Shown here: piece by piece, positions 9,119 to 25,746 of the stretch
How the letters are laid out: the number at the start of each line of letters is the position of its first letter
Position numbering within the stretch: the first letter of the stretch is position 1
Source: Paramyrothecium sp. XJ0827
Lineage: Eukaryota > Ascomycota > Sordariomycetes > Hypocreales > Stachybotryaceae
Assembly: GCA_020881915.1 (NCBI GenBank)
Contig: JAJFPB010000010.1
Span: 248,001 to 312,000, forward strand
Direction: 5' to 3'
Length of the DNA stretch: 64,000 nt
The notes under the pieces: model-generated
The model's input: the letters and a program-made list of their open reading frames with translations, nothing else
Databases searched by the model: none
What the model was told of the DNA's origin: nothing
Made by a program: the position numbers and the translations under genes

Positions 9119-12100
9119 TAATACTTTCTCTTCTAAGGCTAAGTTTTATAGCCTAGTATTTTTCCCTATATAAGGCTATTAGTTTCTAGTTTTCTTTAGT
9201 AAATATATATATTCTTTTTTTCTCTTTATTTATATATTAATATTATATTAAATAATAAATCTTATAATATTATTATTAAATAAAAATCTCTTATTTATTA
9301 TATTACCTTTTATAGTTATTTTATTAATATATTATACTTTTATTATTTTAAGTAAAAGAAAATATATCTTATATTAAATAGGGATTTTTATTATTATAAT
9401 AAGTATATTTATTATAGCTAATCTTATAATAGTATTTTAATTACTTAATTTTATTTATTTTTTATTTTTTTATATTATTTTTATTACTTATTTTTTTTTA
9501 ATTACTAAGGTAATAAATACTTATAATAAATTAGTAAAAAAGAAGAATAAAATAAGTAAAGCTCTTCTTAGGCTTTATTTCTAGCTTATTAAATTATAAA
9601 TAAACTTAGCTCTTATAGTTAATTATTTATTTTATATTTATATTATTAAGTAAAAAACTAAAGAGAAAAAGAAGAAATTATTTATTTAAAATATAATAAA
9701 ATTAAATAAGAAAGATTTAATTCTTATTTTAAATACCTATAAGTATATAGTTATTAATAATCTTTAGTAAATAGATTTACTTAATAAATCTAATTAAACT
9801 TTATTAGATCTTAGGGATTTTTTAGAAATAAGTTCTTTAGTTATTAAGGATTTTACTTCCTAGTTTTTTTCTTAAATATAATAATTTTTTATTTAATAAA
9901 ATATAATTCTTTATTATTTTTAGTTTATTTATATATAAGTATTTATTTTACTTTATACTTTTTTTCTTTTATAAGTACTTTAATAAATTTTTTTATAAAT
10001 TTATTATTTAGTACTAGTTCTAGAAATATAATATAAAATATTAAGTAATACTTTATTATATTTAGTAATTCTAGCTTATAATTAATATTTTTAATTTTAT
10101 ATAAAATTTTAAAAGATCTAAGTTTTTTATAATTTAGTTTATTACTTAGTTATATTATTTTTATATTTCTTTAAGTAAATAAACTATATTTTCTTCCTTA
10201 AAGATTAGCTCTAGTAATCTTTTTATATTATAGTATTTCTTTATTTTTTAATTTATAAATAAAATTTCTTATTTTATTATATTATATAATTATTTAAGTT
10301 CTTTTATTTTAATAATAATTAGTTTATTAAGGGATTTCTTATATTTAGTATATTTAATAATTAATTTAAATCTATAATTTATATAAAATAGTAATATTTT
10401 AGTAATTTCTAATTTAGTACTATTATAGTAGTATTATACTATAAATAACTATTTTATTTAATTCTTCTATTAGTAATTAATATAATAATAAAAATATTAT
10501 TTTAAGATTTAATTTATATATTTAATTAATTTATTTATTTATATAAGTAATATATAGTACTTAGTTTATAATTAATACCTAAAAAAGCTACTAATTCTTA
10601 TTAGAACTTAAATATAAATATAGGTTCTTTATTAAAGATAGTTTTTTCTAGTATATTATATTAGCTTATAATATATTTATAGTAATAATATATTATATCT
10701 TTAATATTAATTACTTTATTATAAATAATAAAATAAATATATTTAATAAATTTATTAAGAATAATAAAAATATTATTATAGTTATTTTTAGAGCTTAATT
10801 TCTTTAATTAAAGAAGCTTAATAATAAAATTCTATAAAATTAATTACTAAGATCTAATTAGTACTAATAGTAATTTAAAGTATTTATAAGATTTATATTT
10901 TAAGGTTTTAGTTTTATTATAAATATTATATTTTCTTATAATCTTTTCTATATTTTTCTTTATTTTAAAGTAGTTATATATTTAATATATTACTTCTATA
11001 GTTTTTTTAATTCTCTTATATTTAATAGTATAATACTTATAGATTTTAATTAAAATTTCTTCTTATATTTCTTCTAGAATTTATATTTAGTTATTATATA
11101 TAGATACTATATTATATTTTATATTTACTTCTATAAATACTTTTATAATATATATAATATATTTCTTACTTTATTTCTTAATTTTATTATATTATTTATT
11201 TTCTATTTTAATTTTATAGGTTTTAATTAAATTAATAGTTTTTTATTTATAGTTCCCTTCTAAGTTAAAATATAGTAGTTATTATATTACCTTAGGGATT
11301 TCTTATTTATATTTACTTACTATTAGGGTTTAGATTATAGTAAAATAAGTAATATTCTAGTAATTAATATAGATCTTAATCTTATATTCTATATTTATAA
11401 AATAATATTAAAATTCCTTAAATACTTTAATAATTACTATAAATTCTTTATTATAAATAAAGTAATAAAGTAAAGATCTAATAATTTTTTAAAATTAGAA
11501 AATAATAAAATATAGAAATTTATTATTTTTTATTTATTTAATAGTAATACTAAAGATATAATTAAAGATATTAGTTTCTAAAATAATTTACTTCTTTAAA
11601 TTAAAAGTTATTAAAATAGATTTATTAATAATTTATTTTTTAATTTCTTTAAAGACTTATTAGATCTCTAAGATTTACTTAAAAATATTTTATTTTAATT
11701 AAATTTATTAGTAATTTAGTAATTTTTCTAAAGTATTTAATAAAGTATTAATAATAATTAATAAATCCTAAGAAACTCTAAATATCTTTAATATTATTTA
11801 TAAGAAGTTTCTATTCTTTAATTACTATAATTTTACTTTTTTTTATTTAAATCTTATTAAATTAAATAATATATCTAAAGAAATCTACTTTATATATATA
11901 GAAATTACTTTTAGTAGATTCTACTAGAAATTTAATATTTAATAGTACCTAAAGTACTTTATATATATACTTTTTATATTATTCTTTATTCTTTAAGAAA
12001 ATAAATATATTATTTAAATAAATAATAATAAAATTATTTATAAATTTTCTTAAAATATAATTAATTATATATTAAAATATAGCTAATATATTAATTAAGC

Positions 12101-15100
12101 TAAATAATATTATTAAGATTTTAAAGAATTTAAATTTTATATAAAAAGTAGTTTTTATTTATTTCTTTTTTTTATTTTAATAAGATTATAAATATCTTTA
12201 AGATTAAGTATAATAAAGATTATTTTATTATATAAATAATCTCTTATTTTAGTAATAAGAAATAAAAGTATTTTATTTTTAATAGTAATATTATTAAGTT
12301 AATAATAGTTTATATATAAATAAAGTTTCTTATTTTTCTTTAAAATAAATATAATAAGGTATTTAATAAATAATATTAATTATTAAATATATTCTTTTTT
12401 AAGATTCTTATTAATATATTTTTTTAATATTTTTAGTTCTTTAGTATTAAGGTTATAAATTAGTAAAAAATAGGTCTTTTTTTTATTAATTAAGTAGATT
12501 TTATAGTTCTATTTTAAATATTTAGGGAGTTTATTTTCTAGAATTTTTATAAATAGCTTTATATATTTATAGTATTTCTTTAGGATATTTATAAGTCTAT
12601 TTTCTATTTCTTATTTTACTTATATTTATTTCTTAATATTATATATAAAGATATAAATAAAATTACTTATTTTCCTTTTATAGGTAAAAATAACTTAACT
12701 TTATTTATATTATATATTAGATTATATTCTATTATTAATTAATACTTTAGTTTTTACTTAATAATTCTTCTATTTTAGGAAGGGGTTTTTTTTTCTAAAT
12801 AAGGTTTTATTATAAATATTTACTTCTTTTTTCTTTCTTTATTTCCTTTTTTTTATTTAAAGCTATTATAATTTTATTATTATAACTTAATTAATATTTT
12901 AATTAAAAGTAAATTTTTAATCTTTTAATTATAATTTATTTAAAAGTATATTAGATTAGGGACTAATAATATTTAAAGTAATTTTATAAGTAATTCCCTA
13001 TATTATTATATTAAAAGTAATTTCCTTATTAATTTATCTTTAATTATAAATAAGTAGAATATCTTTTATACTTATAGCCTAGTATTTTCTTACTTTTTTT
13101 CTTTATAAGATTTAATATTAATTTATAAAATCTAAATTAATATAATTTTCTTTAGTACTAATATTTACTTTAATATTAAATATTATATTTTAGATTATAA
13201 AGTTAATATAGTACTTTTATTATTTTCCTAAATTCTTTTTAAATTATAACTATAATATATTATTTTTTTTATTACCTTATAATCTAGTTATAAGTAATAG
13301 ATCTTATTTTTTATTTAATTAATTTATATAAAGATCTTATTAATTCTTTATTTAATTTCTCTAATATTAATAAGTAATTTATTACTTATTTTTTTATATA
13401 AATAATATACCTATAGTAGATTTAATATAAGTAATAATATTTTTTATACTTCTAAATATATTTTTCTTTTATAATACTTATTATTTTAGATTTTATTTCT
13501 TTATAAAGATATATTCTTTTTATTTTATATTTCTAATAATTATAGTAGTAATATAGATTATTCTTTATATAATTAATCTCTATAGAATTAGATTTAATTT
13601 TATAAAATATAAGTACTTCTTTTTTATAATTATAAGTAAAATACTCTTTTCTATAATAATACTTTCTTCTTAGAAATCTATTAAGAAACTATAAAATTAT
13701 TATTTTAATATACTTATAATTTTTATTAAGAAGTATATTTTTTAATTAAATATATTTTCTTTTATATTTACTTTAGAGTTTATAAAGTTAATTAATCTTT
13801 ATTTAGTAATATATTTAGTATTTACTATTTTTATAGGTTTCTTTTATTTTAAAGTAATATTCTTTAAAATATTTCTTATTTAATTTAAGAATTATAATTT
13901 AATACCTAAAGTAATATATTTTAATTTCTTAGTAAGGTATTTCCTTAAATATATAGGGGTTTTTTATTTTATTACTTTATATATATATAGGAAATATATT
14001 TTATTTTACTTTAGTAATAAAATAAAATAAATATTAATATATTATATAAGATATTTATAAGATTTTATTATATTTAATATAATTAGAATTAAATAGGGGG
14101 TTATATTATAAGTTAATAATAAATCTTACTTTTTATAAGCTTATAGCTACTTTTATAATTACTACTTAAATATATATTTCTTAATTTCTAAAGAGTAAAT
14201 TATATTATTTAGTTTTAATTTTAATTAATATATAATTAAGTAGAAGTAAAGTACCTTTAGTAATATCTATATTAGATTCTAATTTATTATTTAAGGATTT
14301 ATTAACTATAAGTATATTATATAATAAGTTAATTAGATTAGTAATATTAAATATATCTTTAATTATTATTTATTAATTAGGAATATTCTTAGTAAATTTT
14401 TATTTCTTAATAATATTAATAATATATTATTTTATAATATTAATACTTTATTTATTTTCTATAATTAATTAAAAATATATTTTCTTATTTTCCTAAGACT
14501 TACTTTAGTAGTTATAAATATAATATTTCTTTTTTTTATAATTATAATAAGTAAAGTTTTTACTTTTTTAAATAATATTAATTTCTATAGATCTAGAAGT
14601 AATTCTAAAAGAAATAAAAATAAATTTCTTTTTTTTAGTAAGTATATAAGTAGATTTAATTATTTATTCTTTATTTTCTTATTTATATTTATATTTCTAT
14701 TTCTAATTATAATTATTAATTTTAATAGCTTTCTTTATATAATTAATTAAGCTTTTTTTCTTATATTTAATTTTAATAAGTTTATTTTTTACTTTAGATT
14801 TTATATAATTATAAAATACTTTCTTAAATATATTTTCTAGTTAATATAGGGGGATTATAATATAAAGGAACTTAGTAATAAGTTTAATATATAATTTAAT
14901 TTATTAAAGGTAATTAAATACTTACTTAGTAATTTAGATTTTATTAGTAATTTTAAAAATATTTTAAAGATTTTTTTTAAATTTCTTAAAGTCTAAGAAA
15001 ATAAGTTTAGTTTCTTTATATTAAAAAATAAATATATTATTTATATAATCTTATAAAGTAAATTTAAACTATATTTATACTTCATTTATAAGAAATTAAA

Positions 15101-15741
15101 TTATAAATATAATATATTTATAGTTCTTTATAAAGAATAAAAAATATTTAAGAAAGAAGGCTTTAAGTACTATAATAAATATTTAAAGTTTCTAAGAAAG
15201 TTTATTAAAAGCCTTAGGTTTATAAATATATAATATAGTATTTTAATTTTCTTTTTCTTTCTTTATTACTTTATTTATTTATTAAAGTTATTTAATTAAC
15301 TTATTATTTCTTTTAAATTCCTTAATATAAAATAAGATTATAATTATTATTTCCTTCTTAAGGGCTATAATTATATTCTTAAGTTAAATAGTACTATATA
15401 TATTAATAATATTATTATAAAGTTACTTTATTTTTTTATTAAGTAATTTAATATTATTTTAAAACTTAATATAGAGCTTTATAATTTACTTCTTTTTATT
15501 ATTTAAATTAGATTATAATATTAGGTCTTCTTTTATAATAATATTATTTCTAAATAGTATTTTCTTAGAAATTACCTTAGCTATTAGTTTTAAGGTAGGG
15601 CCCCTAATAGGTACCTTCTCTTTATTAATTAATTTAGTAGATTTACTTATTATAATAAATATTACTTTAGATATAATAATATTATTTAAAATAAGAGCTA
15701 TTAATATATAATAATCTAAAGTAATTTTATACTAAAGATAT

Positions 15742-15934
15742 TATTACACTTAATATTAGATATAATATATAGGCTACTAAATATAGGTAAAGGAAAGGCA
15801 GATATACTAAAAGAAAAGGCAAACTTAAGATTAAGTAATAATATCTAGTTAAAATTAATTTATTTTAGTACTACTAATATTAATTTAGGTCTTTTATAGG
15901 CTAGATTTAGTAATCTATAAAATATAGTATAATA
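15742..15934 (-). repeat. family-3 LTR, left copy
   Basis: This is a 193-bp repeat beginning TATTACACTTAATATTAG and ending AGTATAATA. It is the same length as, and co-linear with, 25747-25939. It still contains a few CA dinucleotides (GGCAGA, GGCAAAC) that the right copy has lost. Confidence 0.82.
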
Positions 15935-18900
15935 AGTACTACCTATATAAGAAGAAGATTACTATTTCTAGTAATATAAAAGAAAATTCTAGTAGATTTA
16001 TTCTAAATCTATTTCTATTTATTATTCTAACTACTAATACTATTCTTATTTAAATATATTAGTAAAGTTATTAGTAGTCTTATAGCTACTATCTAATCTA
16101 AATAGGATTATATTACCTTTACTAGATATTAAACTCCTTTTATTTAGTACTAAAGTTATTAGTAGATTATTTATATTAATTATATAGTATCTTTAATTAA
16201 TTTATTACTTTATTAATATATTAGATCTCTTAGTAAGTTATTAGAATTTTATTACTAGGCTACTAGAACTAAATATAATTATAGTAATTCTACTTATTAT
16301 TATAAACTAGACCTTAAGCTTAGTCTTAGTAGTAACTACCTTAGATTTAATTATTTTAAGGATAATTTTACTAACTTTCTTATTAAAAATACCTTATAGG
16401 GCCCTAATAGCTATTATATTCTATTTTACTATTTTTATTATCTTATTTATATTAGCTTTAGCTTTAAGAAATTAGTTTATAATTTATTTTTTTATTTTAG
16501 TAATTCTAGTATTAGTTTTACTAAGGGCCTTATATAGGGTTACTAATTCTATAGTTATATATTTAGAGTTACCTAGAGCTTTTTTTACTATAATAATAGT
16601 ACTAACTCTAGTTTTTATAATAAAGGATCTAATTTATTAGGTAATAATATCTTTACTATACTCTAGAATATATACTAGATCTAGCTACTTAATATAATTA
16701 AGGTAACTAGCTATAATTATATTTAGTACTTTATATAAATCTATTATATAGATTATAATTAAATTAATAGCTAATAGAAGTTTACTTATTTAGTAAATAA
16801 ATATATCTTAATTAATAATATATTTATTCTTCTACTAAATTACTACTATATTCTTATATATATTTTTAAGATTTTAAATAAGCTTAGTCTTAAAAATAGT
16901 TCTATTTTCTTTTATATTATCTTTAGTATTAAGAATATATATTTAAATCTTATAATAAAGTTACTCCTTAGTAATAGTTTAGTAACTAGATTCTATAATT
17001 AGGTAGTTATTTTTAATAAATTTAAGGGCTAAAGTAATAAAAGTATTATTAATAATTTATTCTTTCTTAGGACCTTCTTTTCTATTTATTTATATATATA
17101 TCTAATTTTATTATTTCTTCTTATTTTCTAGTAACTTATTAATTATATTATTACTAAGTATTTATTTAAATACTTCTACTTAGTACTATATTAATTTTAC
17201 TATTAATTTTATTTTTTTTACTTACTTTCTTCTATAATTAAGATTACCTTAAGAGATTACTAAAGTAATCTTAAATAGATCTTCTTTATTATTAATCTTA
17301 ATTAGTTTTTTATTATTTCTAATATTCTTTTAGGCCTACTTCTTAAGTATAGTTATATATTTAAATTAGGTATATATAGAAATTACTATCTATATAATAG
17401 TTCTATAGATATTAGATATATTACTAAGTAAGATATCTTTAATTCTATTTCTTTTATATTTATTAATTAGTAATCTAGTAATTTTAAGTTTAGTAACTTA
17501 AATATAAAAAATATTTTATTTAATATTAGATTTATTATCTAATAACTCCTAGTAATAGGCTTAGTTAGTAATAAAAACCTCTTTATTAGATATAGCCTTA
17601 TTACTAGTCTTTTTATATCTCCTTATTTTAAAGTTAGAATTAATAAAGACTAGCTAGCTTAGAAATATAAATTATCTTATATAATTAAATTATTTAATAT
17701 TATTATAAAAAGTAATAAATATCTTTTTATTATTATTTTTAGAGAAATTATTATTCTTTACTTATTTTATAATTACCTTTATTTTCTAGTATATAGTAGA
17801 GGGTTTATATAATCTAATTACTAGGTAATTATAATTATTAGAGAGAAGTAGAATATTCTTAGGGTTATTATTATCTTTACTAGATTTATTTCTAGAGCTA
17901 TTAGGATTATATTTCTTATTATTACTTTTACCTTTCTTATTATTAATAATACCTAATTAGTAGTTATTTTAGTTAATATAATCTATTAGAGGGTTTATTT
18001 TCTTTATTTTCTATAGTACTAGGTCTAATATTAGTAAGTTATTTCTAGGCTATAATATATATTTACTTATAATCTCTATAATATTCTTATTTATTAATAT
18101 ATTAAATTTATTCTTATTAGTATTAAAGAAGATTTAATTAAAAAAGTTAAAGGGCTTAAATAAAACTAGCTTTATATTTACCTTAAGGTACTCTAGATTT
18201 ATAGTATTATTTATAATTATATTATTATTATTTTAGAGATTATTATAATTAAATATATTCTCTATTATATTAAATAGGCTCTAGTTCTTATTTAAGGCTA
18301 GTTCTACTATAATAAGTATAGATCTTATATTAATAATACTAAATCTATAAGATAAGATAGGTACTTATATATTACTAGATTTATATATATATAATTAGAT
18401 TTATATATAGAGGTAGATTTATTTATAAAATAATAAATATATTTATAAATTACTAGATCTAATTATAATAATTATATAAAAGTTTTAATAATAATATAAA
18501 AGAAAGATTTAATTTTTTATTTTAGCTATTAGTTATAAAATAATAAGTTATAAGGAAATATTAAATTTAATAAATTTTAATTATATTTACTATAAAAAAG
18601 ATAGATTTAATATATAAAATATATATTATTTTTCTTTATATTACTTATTTATTAAAGGTAAGTACTAGATCTATATATTCTTTAGTTATATATAACTAAT
18701 AATATATTTAAACTAAGCCTTTATTTTAAAAAATATCTATTAATTTAGATTAATATTTTCTTTATATATCTAAATAAGATTAGATATAATTTTATTTATT
18801 TCTATTTTAGTAATCTAATTATTATTCTTAGCTATAAATTCTTTTTAGTAAACTAAATATTTTATATTTAGTTTTTAGCTATACTTAGTTTTATAATACT

Positions 18901-21900
18901 ATATAATATATTTAATCTCCTATTAATTACTTTTATTTTATTTATTTACTTCTATTAATTAAATAGTAATTACTATTTATTAAAAGAATTAGATCCTTAT
19001 ACTAGTTTCTATAACTATATTACTAAGATTACTAGGTAAATCTTCTATATATATAGAAAATCTAGCTTAAATACTTATAAATATATCTTCTAAAGAACTA
19101 TATATAGTCTAGCCTTTATTAGTAATTATTTATACTTAGGCTTTCTAGGTAAGTAATAACCCTTATAAAGCTAAAGATATATAATATTACCCTCTTATAT
19201 ATTAGAAGGCTTATATTTTATATTATATTTAATTTTAGCTAATAAAATTATAATATTAAATAGATATTATATTTCCTAATAATCTACTTACTTAGTTATT
19301 TTAATTATTTCTTCTATAAATTTAATATTATTCTAGGTTAATTTAGTAAAGATATTTATAGCTAAGAGTAATTAAAACCCTAGAACTAGTTAATTTAGTA
19401 ATTTTTCTATTAATTCTAATTTTATATTATTAAGATTATATTATAAAGTTAGTAATAAATTAATTTATAAAGTATCTAGATTTATTACTATATAGTACTA
19501 AATTACTATTTCTACTATCTAATTCTTATATTCTAAGATATTATTTATTTATAGGTAATAAGCTACTAATATAAGGAGTTTAGTTCTTAGGTTAATAAAT
19601 AAAGTAATTTATAAAGTAAATATAAATTTTAGATCTTAGTTACTAATAATTTATTTTAAAATTCCTTAATCTTAAATTAGTAGGTTCTAAAGAAGTACTA
19701 TTATTTAATTCTTTACTTTATATATTAAATACCCTACTAAGAGTATTATTTTTTTTAAGAATAGATAATTAATTATATATAAGGAATCTAGCTTAATATA
19801 ACTTACTATTTTCTAATATAACTCTATTAATTCTACTTCTAGTATATTAGTTATAAAATCTATTACTATTATATAATAGGGTTATAAAATAGCCTTAATT
19901 AATTAAAGCTCTTCTAAAACTAATCTCTTATTTATTAAATTCTCTTAATATAAAAGGTAATAATTAATATAGACCTAAATTAAGTAATTTATTTCTTTAA
20001 AGTATATTAATAATAACTTAGATTTTATTTTAGTAGTACTAAAGTAATACTTCTTATTATAAATAGCTATAAGTAATATTAAAATAGTTAAATTTAATAT
20101 ATAAAGTCTTAAGATATTTTAGTAATTCTTATAATATAGTAATCTATTTTCTAATAGGGCCTAAGGCCTAATTAGGATTTATACTTTATACTTTTATTAT
20201 ATAGATTTCTAATTCTAAGTTTTATAGACTTAAATAGCTCTTATAATCTATATATATTAATAATCTATTTTATATTTATTTAATATTACTTACGTTAGTA
20301 CTAAATCTATTATAGCTTCTATTAATAAGTATATAAAAAATTAATTTTAGCTTTAAGTTTATTAAATTTAGATTCTTATATATTCCTATAAATAGATTCC
20401 TCTATAAATAATTTAAATACTATATTTAATATAATATTAAGTATTCTAGATATATAGAAGATATAAAGACTAAATTATAAGAGGTAGTTTATAATATTAG
20501 TAAGCTTTATATTAGTTTTATTAAGATCTAATATTATAAAAGAGATATATATAAGAATATCCTTAGTAGTAATATAATTAGTAATAATATTAATTATATA
20601 CTAATTAAATTAAATTATTTTCCTAAGCTTATAAATTACCTATATTACTATAGTAATCTTAGCTTCTATAGATCTATAATATTTCTTAATCTCTAAAATT
20701 AGCCTTAATATAAATAATATTAGCTATAACTAAGTTATAGAAATATCTTTTCTTAATATACTAAAACTATTCTAAGTACTTATAAGTTAAAATATAAATA
20801 GACTAAATCTATTCTTATATATATTAACTTTAAAGAATAATAATTTACTTAGATTATAATACTAAAGAAAAAACTAAATAATTAAGAAACTCTATATATT
20901 TTAAAATAAATTTAGCTCTACTTCTATTAATTTAAACTCTAGTTTTTATACTTATTTCTTCCTTATTAGTTTTAATATCTCTATAAGTAATATCTCTACT
21001 TCCTAAGCTAATTATAATAATATATTTTTCTATTACTAAAGTAACTTAATATATATATTATATTAGGGAATATCTTATTATAAGTATCTAGCTATCTTTA
21101 TATAGGTTTTAAGTTCTAAGAGATTATTTAGAAAAATAAGCTTCTAGAAGATCTAAATCTTATTATTAATTTTAGCTATTTTATTACTATTAATAAGAAA
21201 TCTAAGTAGTTTTATTACTAGATATATTATAAAGGATTTTTCTACTAATATATAGATCCTATTTTTATTTAGGATCTATAGTATATTATATAGGTATTTA
21301 AGGTAACTTTCCTTAATATTAGAAAATATAATAATATTATTAATATAGATCTATATAAAGTATTAATACTTTAGGAAGATTCTATTTATAAATCTCTATA
21401 TAAAGCTTAGTAAGTTATAAAATCCTATTAATATTATATTAGATACTTTAAGTTCTCTATTAAAAATAATAGCTATTCTCTCTATATAATCTATATATAA
21501 GGAGCTAATAGAAAAATCCTATTATATTAAATATAGAATAGAACTTTTTTCTATAAGTATTTAACATTATATTAAACTAATCTAGTAGTAGATATATATT
21601 TAGAACTATAATACTATTTAATAGTTATAAATTAATAATAACTTAGCTCTTCTATTAGCTATTTATAATATACTAAACTATAAATATAGGGTATATAATA
21701 GAAGTAGAGTAATCTATATAATCTATTTTCCCTACCTAATATAATACTTTATAAATTTTATTTAGAACTTATTAATCCTTAAGCCCTAGGGAATACTTTT
21801 AGATTATATAGTATTAATTCTACTATTTATTAATAAGATTAACTTATATCTTTATCTCTTTAGGTATTAATATTATATCTCTATTATAATAAATATTAAA

Positions 21901-24900
21901 TTTATTTATTAATTCTATAAATACTAATATTATAAAGTAGTCCCTAGTAGCTATTTATACTTTAAATTAATTCTTTTAGAAGAGTAGATCTTCTAGATAA
22001 TTAATTTTATAATTTAATATATTATAATTAATTTAAATTAAATCCTAATCTATTTCTTCTAGATTACTTATTTCTTCTATTATTCTTATAGATTTCTTAT
22101 TATTTACTATATTAGTAGCTAGGAATTTAGTATCTAAAATAATATATTCTACTTAAGATTTAAGAAAAGTTACCTTAGCTTATAAGTTAGCCTATATAAT
22201 ACTTTTTAGCTTTTTATTTTATTAAATAACTAATTTTTTCTTAGAGTTATTTAAAACTAATAATATCTTTATTATTTTTAGTACTAATATTACTAAAAAT
22301 ATTACCTTATATAAGAAATTAAAATATAAAGCTAGGTTTTTCTTTTTAATATTTAAATAATTATAAAAAGTAAAGTTAAGATTATATTAGTTTTATTTAG
22401 TAGAATTATAATTATATAAGTACTAGTAATTATTTTATAAGTTACTACTATATCTTAAGTTAAGTAAATATAAATAATTTTAGTAGTTATAAATATATTT
22501 CTAGTAAATTAAAAAGTAATTCTAGATTAAAGGAAATCTAGCTTTACTTTATATTTATAAAGGAATCTAGTACTAAGAAGTAAATTTAGCTTAAGATTAT
22601 TTATAATATTTACTATTACTATAAAATATACTAAAGTAATCTAATTTTTAATTACTTCTAGTATATAGAAATTAAATATTACTAATTCTATAATTTAGAA
22701 TCTTAACTTTACTTTTATAATTAATTTTAATTCTTATACTTTCTAAATTACCTTCTTTTTATACTAGAGTAACTACTACTTATTTATAAGATTTATTAAG
22801 GTACCTATATCTATATATATATATAGAATTTAATATCTATAATATTAAATTTAATAAGTACCTTTATATATATTATTTAGATCTTATTTAGGTTCTTATT
22901 AATATCTAGCTTTTTAATTACTTTAATAACTCTAGTATTAGATTAAGTAAAGAAGGCTATAGACTTAAAGAATTATATATAGTTTTATTCTAGCTTAATA
23001 TTAAGGAATATAATATTATTACTATTACTATAATCTAAGATAAAATAGGCTTTAATCTTAATATATCTATTTATAAAAAATTATTTATACTTAGCTTTAA
23101 AATTATTACTTAATTTATATAGAAATATATTATTAGTAAAATTAGTCTCTTCTAAGATAGATTTAATATATTATCTAGCTCTAGTAGGCCTTTAATTTAT
23201 ATTTCTTTAGAGATATTACTAGTTCTATTTTTATAGTTATTACTTATAGTTCCTATTTTATTATTTTTTCTTATAGAATTACTATTATAAAGATTAATTT
23301 AATTTTCTAGTTTTTTACTACTAATTTTACTATTTATTTTAATAGTCTAGAGATTAATTTTAATAATAAGATTATTAGTTCTATTCTTATTTAGGTCCTT
23401 ACTTCTACTAATATATATTCTCTTTATTTAATTTTATTTTATTCTTAAATAAATCTATTCCTAAATCCTAATTATTATAGTAATATTCTTTCTTATAATA
23501 GAAAATAGATTTACTATTATAATTATAATTAATCTTATTATTAAATTTAATATTAAACTTTTTAACTAGCTTATAATATACTTCCTTAATTATAGTAATA
23601 TATATAGCTCTCTTATTATATATTATTAGTTTTAAATATAATATTCTTAGTTTTAAATATAATATTCTTAGTTCTAAATATAACTTACTTTATAAGTAAA
23701 TAAGTAATTAGAGATCTATCTTATTATTATAAGCTTAGACTTACTTAAATAGCTTTTTAATAAAATATATAAATTAATATATTCTTTTAGATATCTATAT
23801 TAATAAATTTAATTATATTTATTTACTATTAGGTATTTTCTAATTTAATACTAAATTCCTTATAAAGTATAATAAATTATTAGTTATATCTAGTACTTAG
23901 CCTTACTTTTTCTATAGAAAATAGCTACTACTAGTACTAAATAAGTACTATCTCTCTAAGTAATTACTATAAGTTAATTAATATATAGTTATAATAGAAT
24001 ATTCCCTACTAATTATAGTTAATTTCTACTAATTAAATCTATAATTTAATATCTTAGAAAATAAATTAATTCTTATTATAATAGATTTATTTCTTTAAAA
24101 GATCTAATTCTATATTAGATTAATAAAATCTAATATCCTTAAGTTTCTAACTTAATATCTAATTATTCTCCCCTACTACCCTTTAGTATATTATATTTAG
24201 TAAAATATTAATAAGATTTAGCTAGAACTAAAATAAAATTATATTAAATACTATACTTTATAGATTTAGTAGTTTATAGCTTAATAAGATTATTAATTAT
24301 ATTACTAGACCCTCTTATAGCTTTATTATTTCTATTCTTAAGTAGATTAAAGTAATAAATTATCTTAGTAGAATATATTATACTAGCTTTAGTTTTAGAT
24401 TCTCTATTAGTAAAAACTAAATTAGATTTAAAAACCCCTATATTAAATATATATAAGAATTAAAGTATTAGAAATAGGGAATTAAGCTTATAGTATATTT
24501 ATAGAAATAAGATATAGAATATATTAGATATAAATAAAGATAATATTCTTATAGCTAGCTAAATACTAGATATATTAATTAGTATAGAATTAGCTCTATA
24601 GAGTAAGAGATTTCTAGTAGGCTTATTATATATAATATTAATAATATTAGTTCTAGCTTTAGTATCTTTTACTTTAATATTCCTAAAGTAGGGAATATTC
24701 TAATAAATTAAATAATTATTCTTTATTATTTAGTAATAAAGCTAAATAGATCTATAATATTATTAAGCTTACTAGATATAACTTTAATTATATTAATAGA
24801 AAATAAAGAGTTATTAGTATCTTTAAGGTAATTAGTACTTATAGTACTAAAATTACTAGTTCTATTAACTAGATTAGAATAATTATAGCTTAGCTAATTA

Positions 24901-25746
24901 GAATTATATTAAAATAATCTAGAGATTAGATTATATAACTATAATATTAAACTTTATAATATCCTAAATTATTCTAAATTAAGGTACTAGCTTATTACTA
25001 AATAAATCTTTATTAGTTTTATAGGCCCTATTATCTTACTTCTAAGATAAGTATTAGTAATTTTAAGATCTATTTCTAAATCTAATTCTATTATTAAAGT
25101 ATAAGCTAAGAAAGTATTTATTTTCTTAATATTAATTTTAATAGTACTTCTATTAATTAAATTAAAGGACTTAATTTTAAGAATAATCTATTAAGCTATT
25201 TTTTATATTACTATAACTATACCTAAATTAATAATATTCTAGTAAATTAAATAGGATTTATATCTAGGTTTATTACTTTTAAGTATTCCCTTATTATTAT
25301 AAGTAAATTAAGAAATTTCTATAAGATTCTCTTTAATTTAAATTAAGAAGAATTTAATTCTTTTATAGCTAAATTTAAGGTTCTTCTCTAGAAAATTAAA
25401 AAATTAATAAATAATCTTAAGTTCTTCTTCTATAAGGGGTTCTAGTAGTATTATTATATTTATTCTTCTTTTTATTAAAGCTAGTTATAAGCCTAATACT
25501 TCTTTCTCTTTATAAAGTAAGTATTATAAGAATTATTATTTTAATTAAGTTATTTTTAATATTTATAATATCTAATTTATTTAATCTAGTATTTAAATTA
25601 ATAAATATATTTATAAATTATATTATTTAGCTTAATTAAGGATATAATAATAGGCTATTAATAGTTTAGTAATTAAATTATACTTAGCTTTATAGGAGCT
25701 AAATTAATTATTAGTTTATATAATAGTAATAGTAATTACTACTACT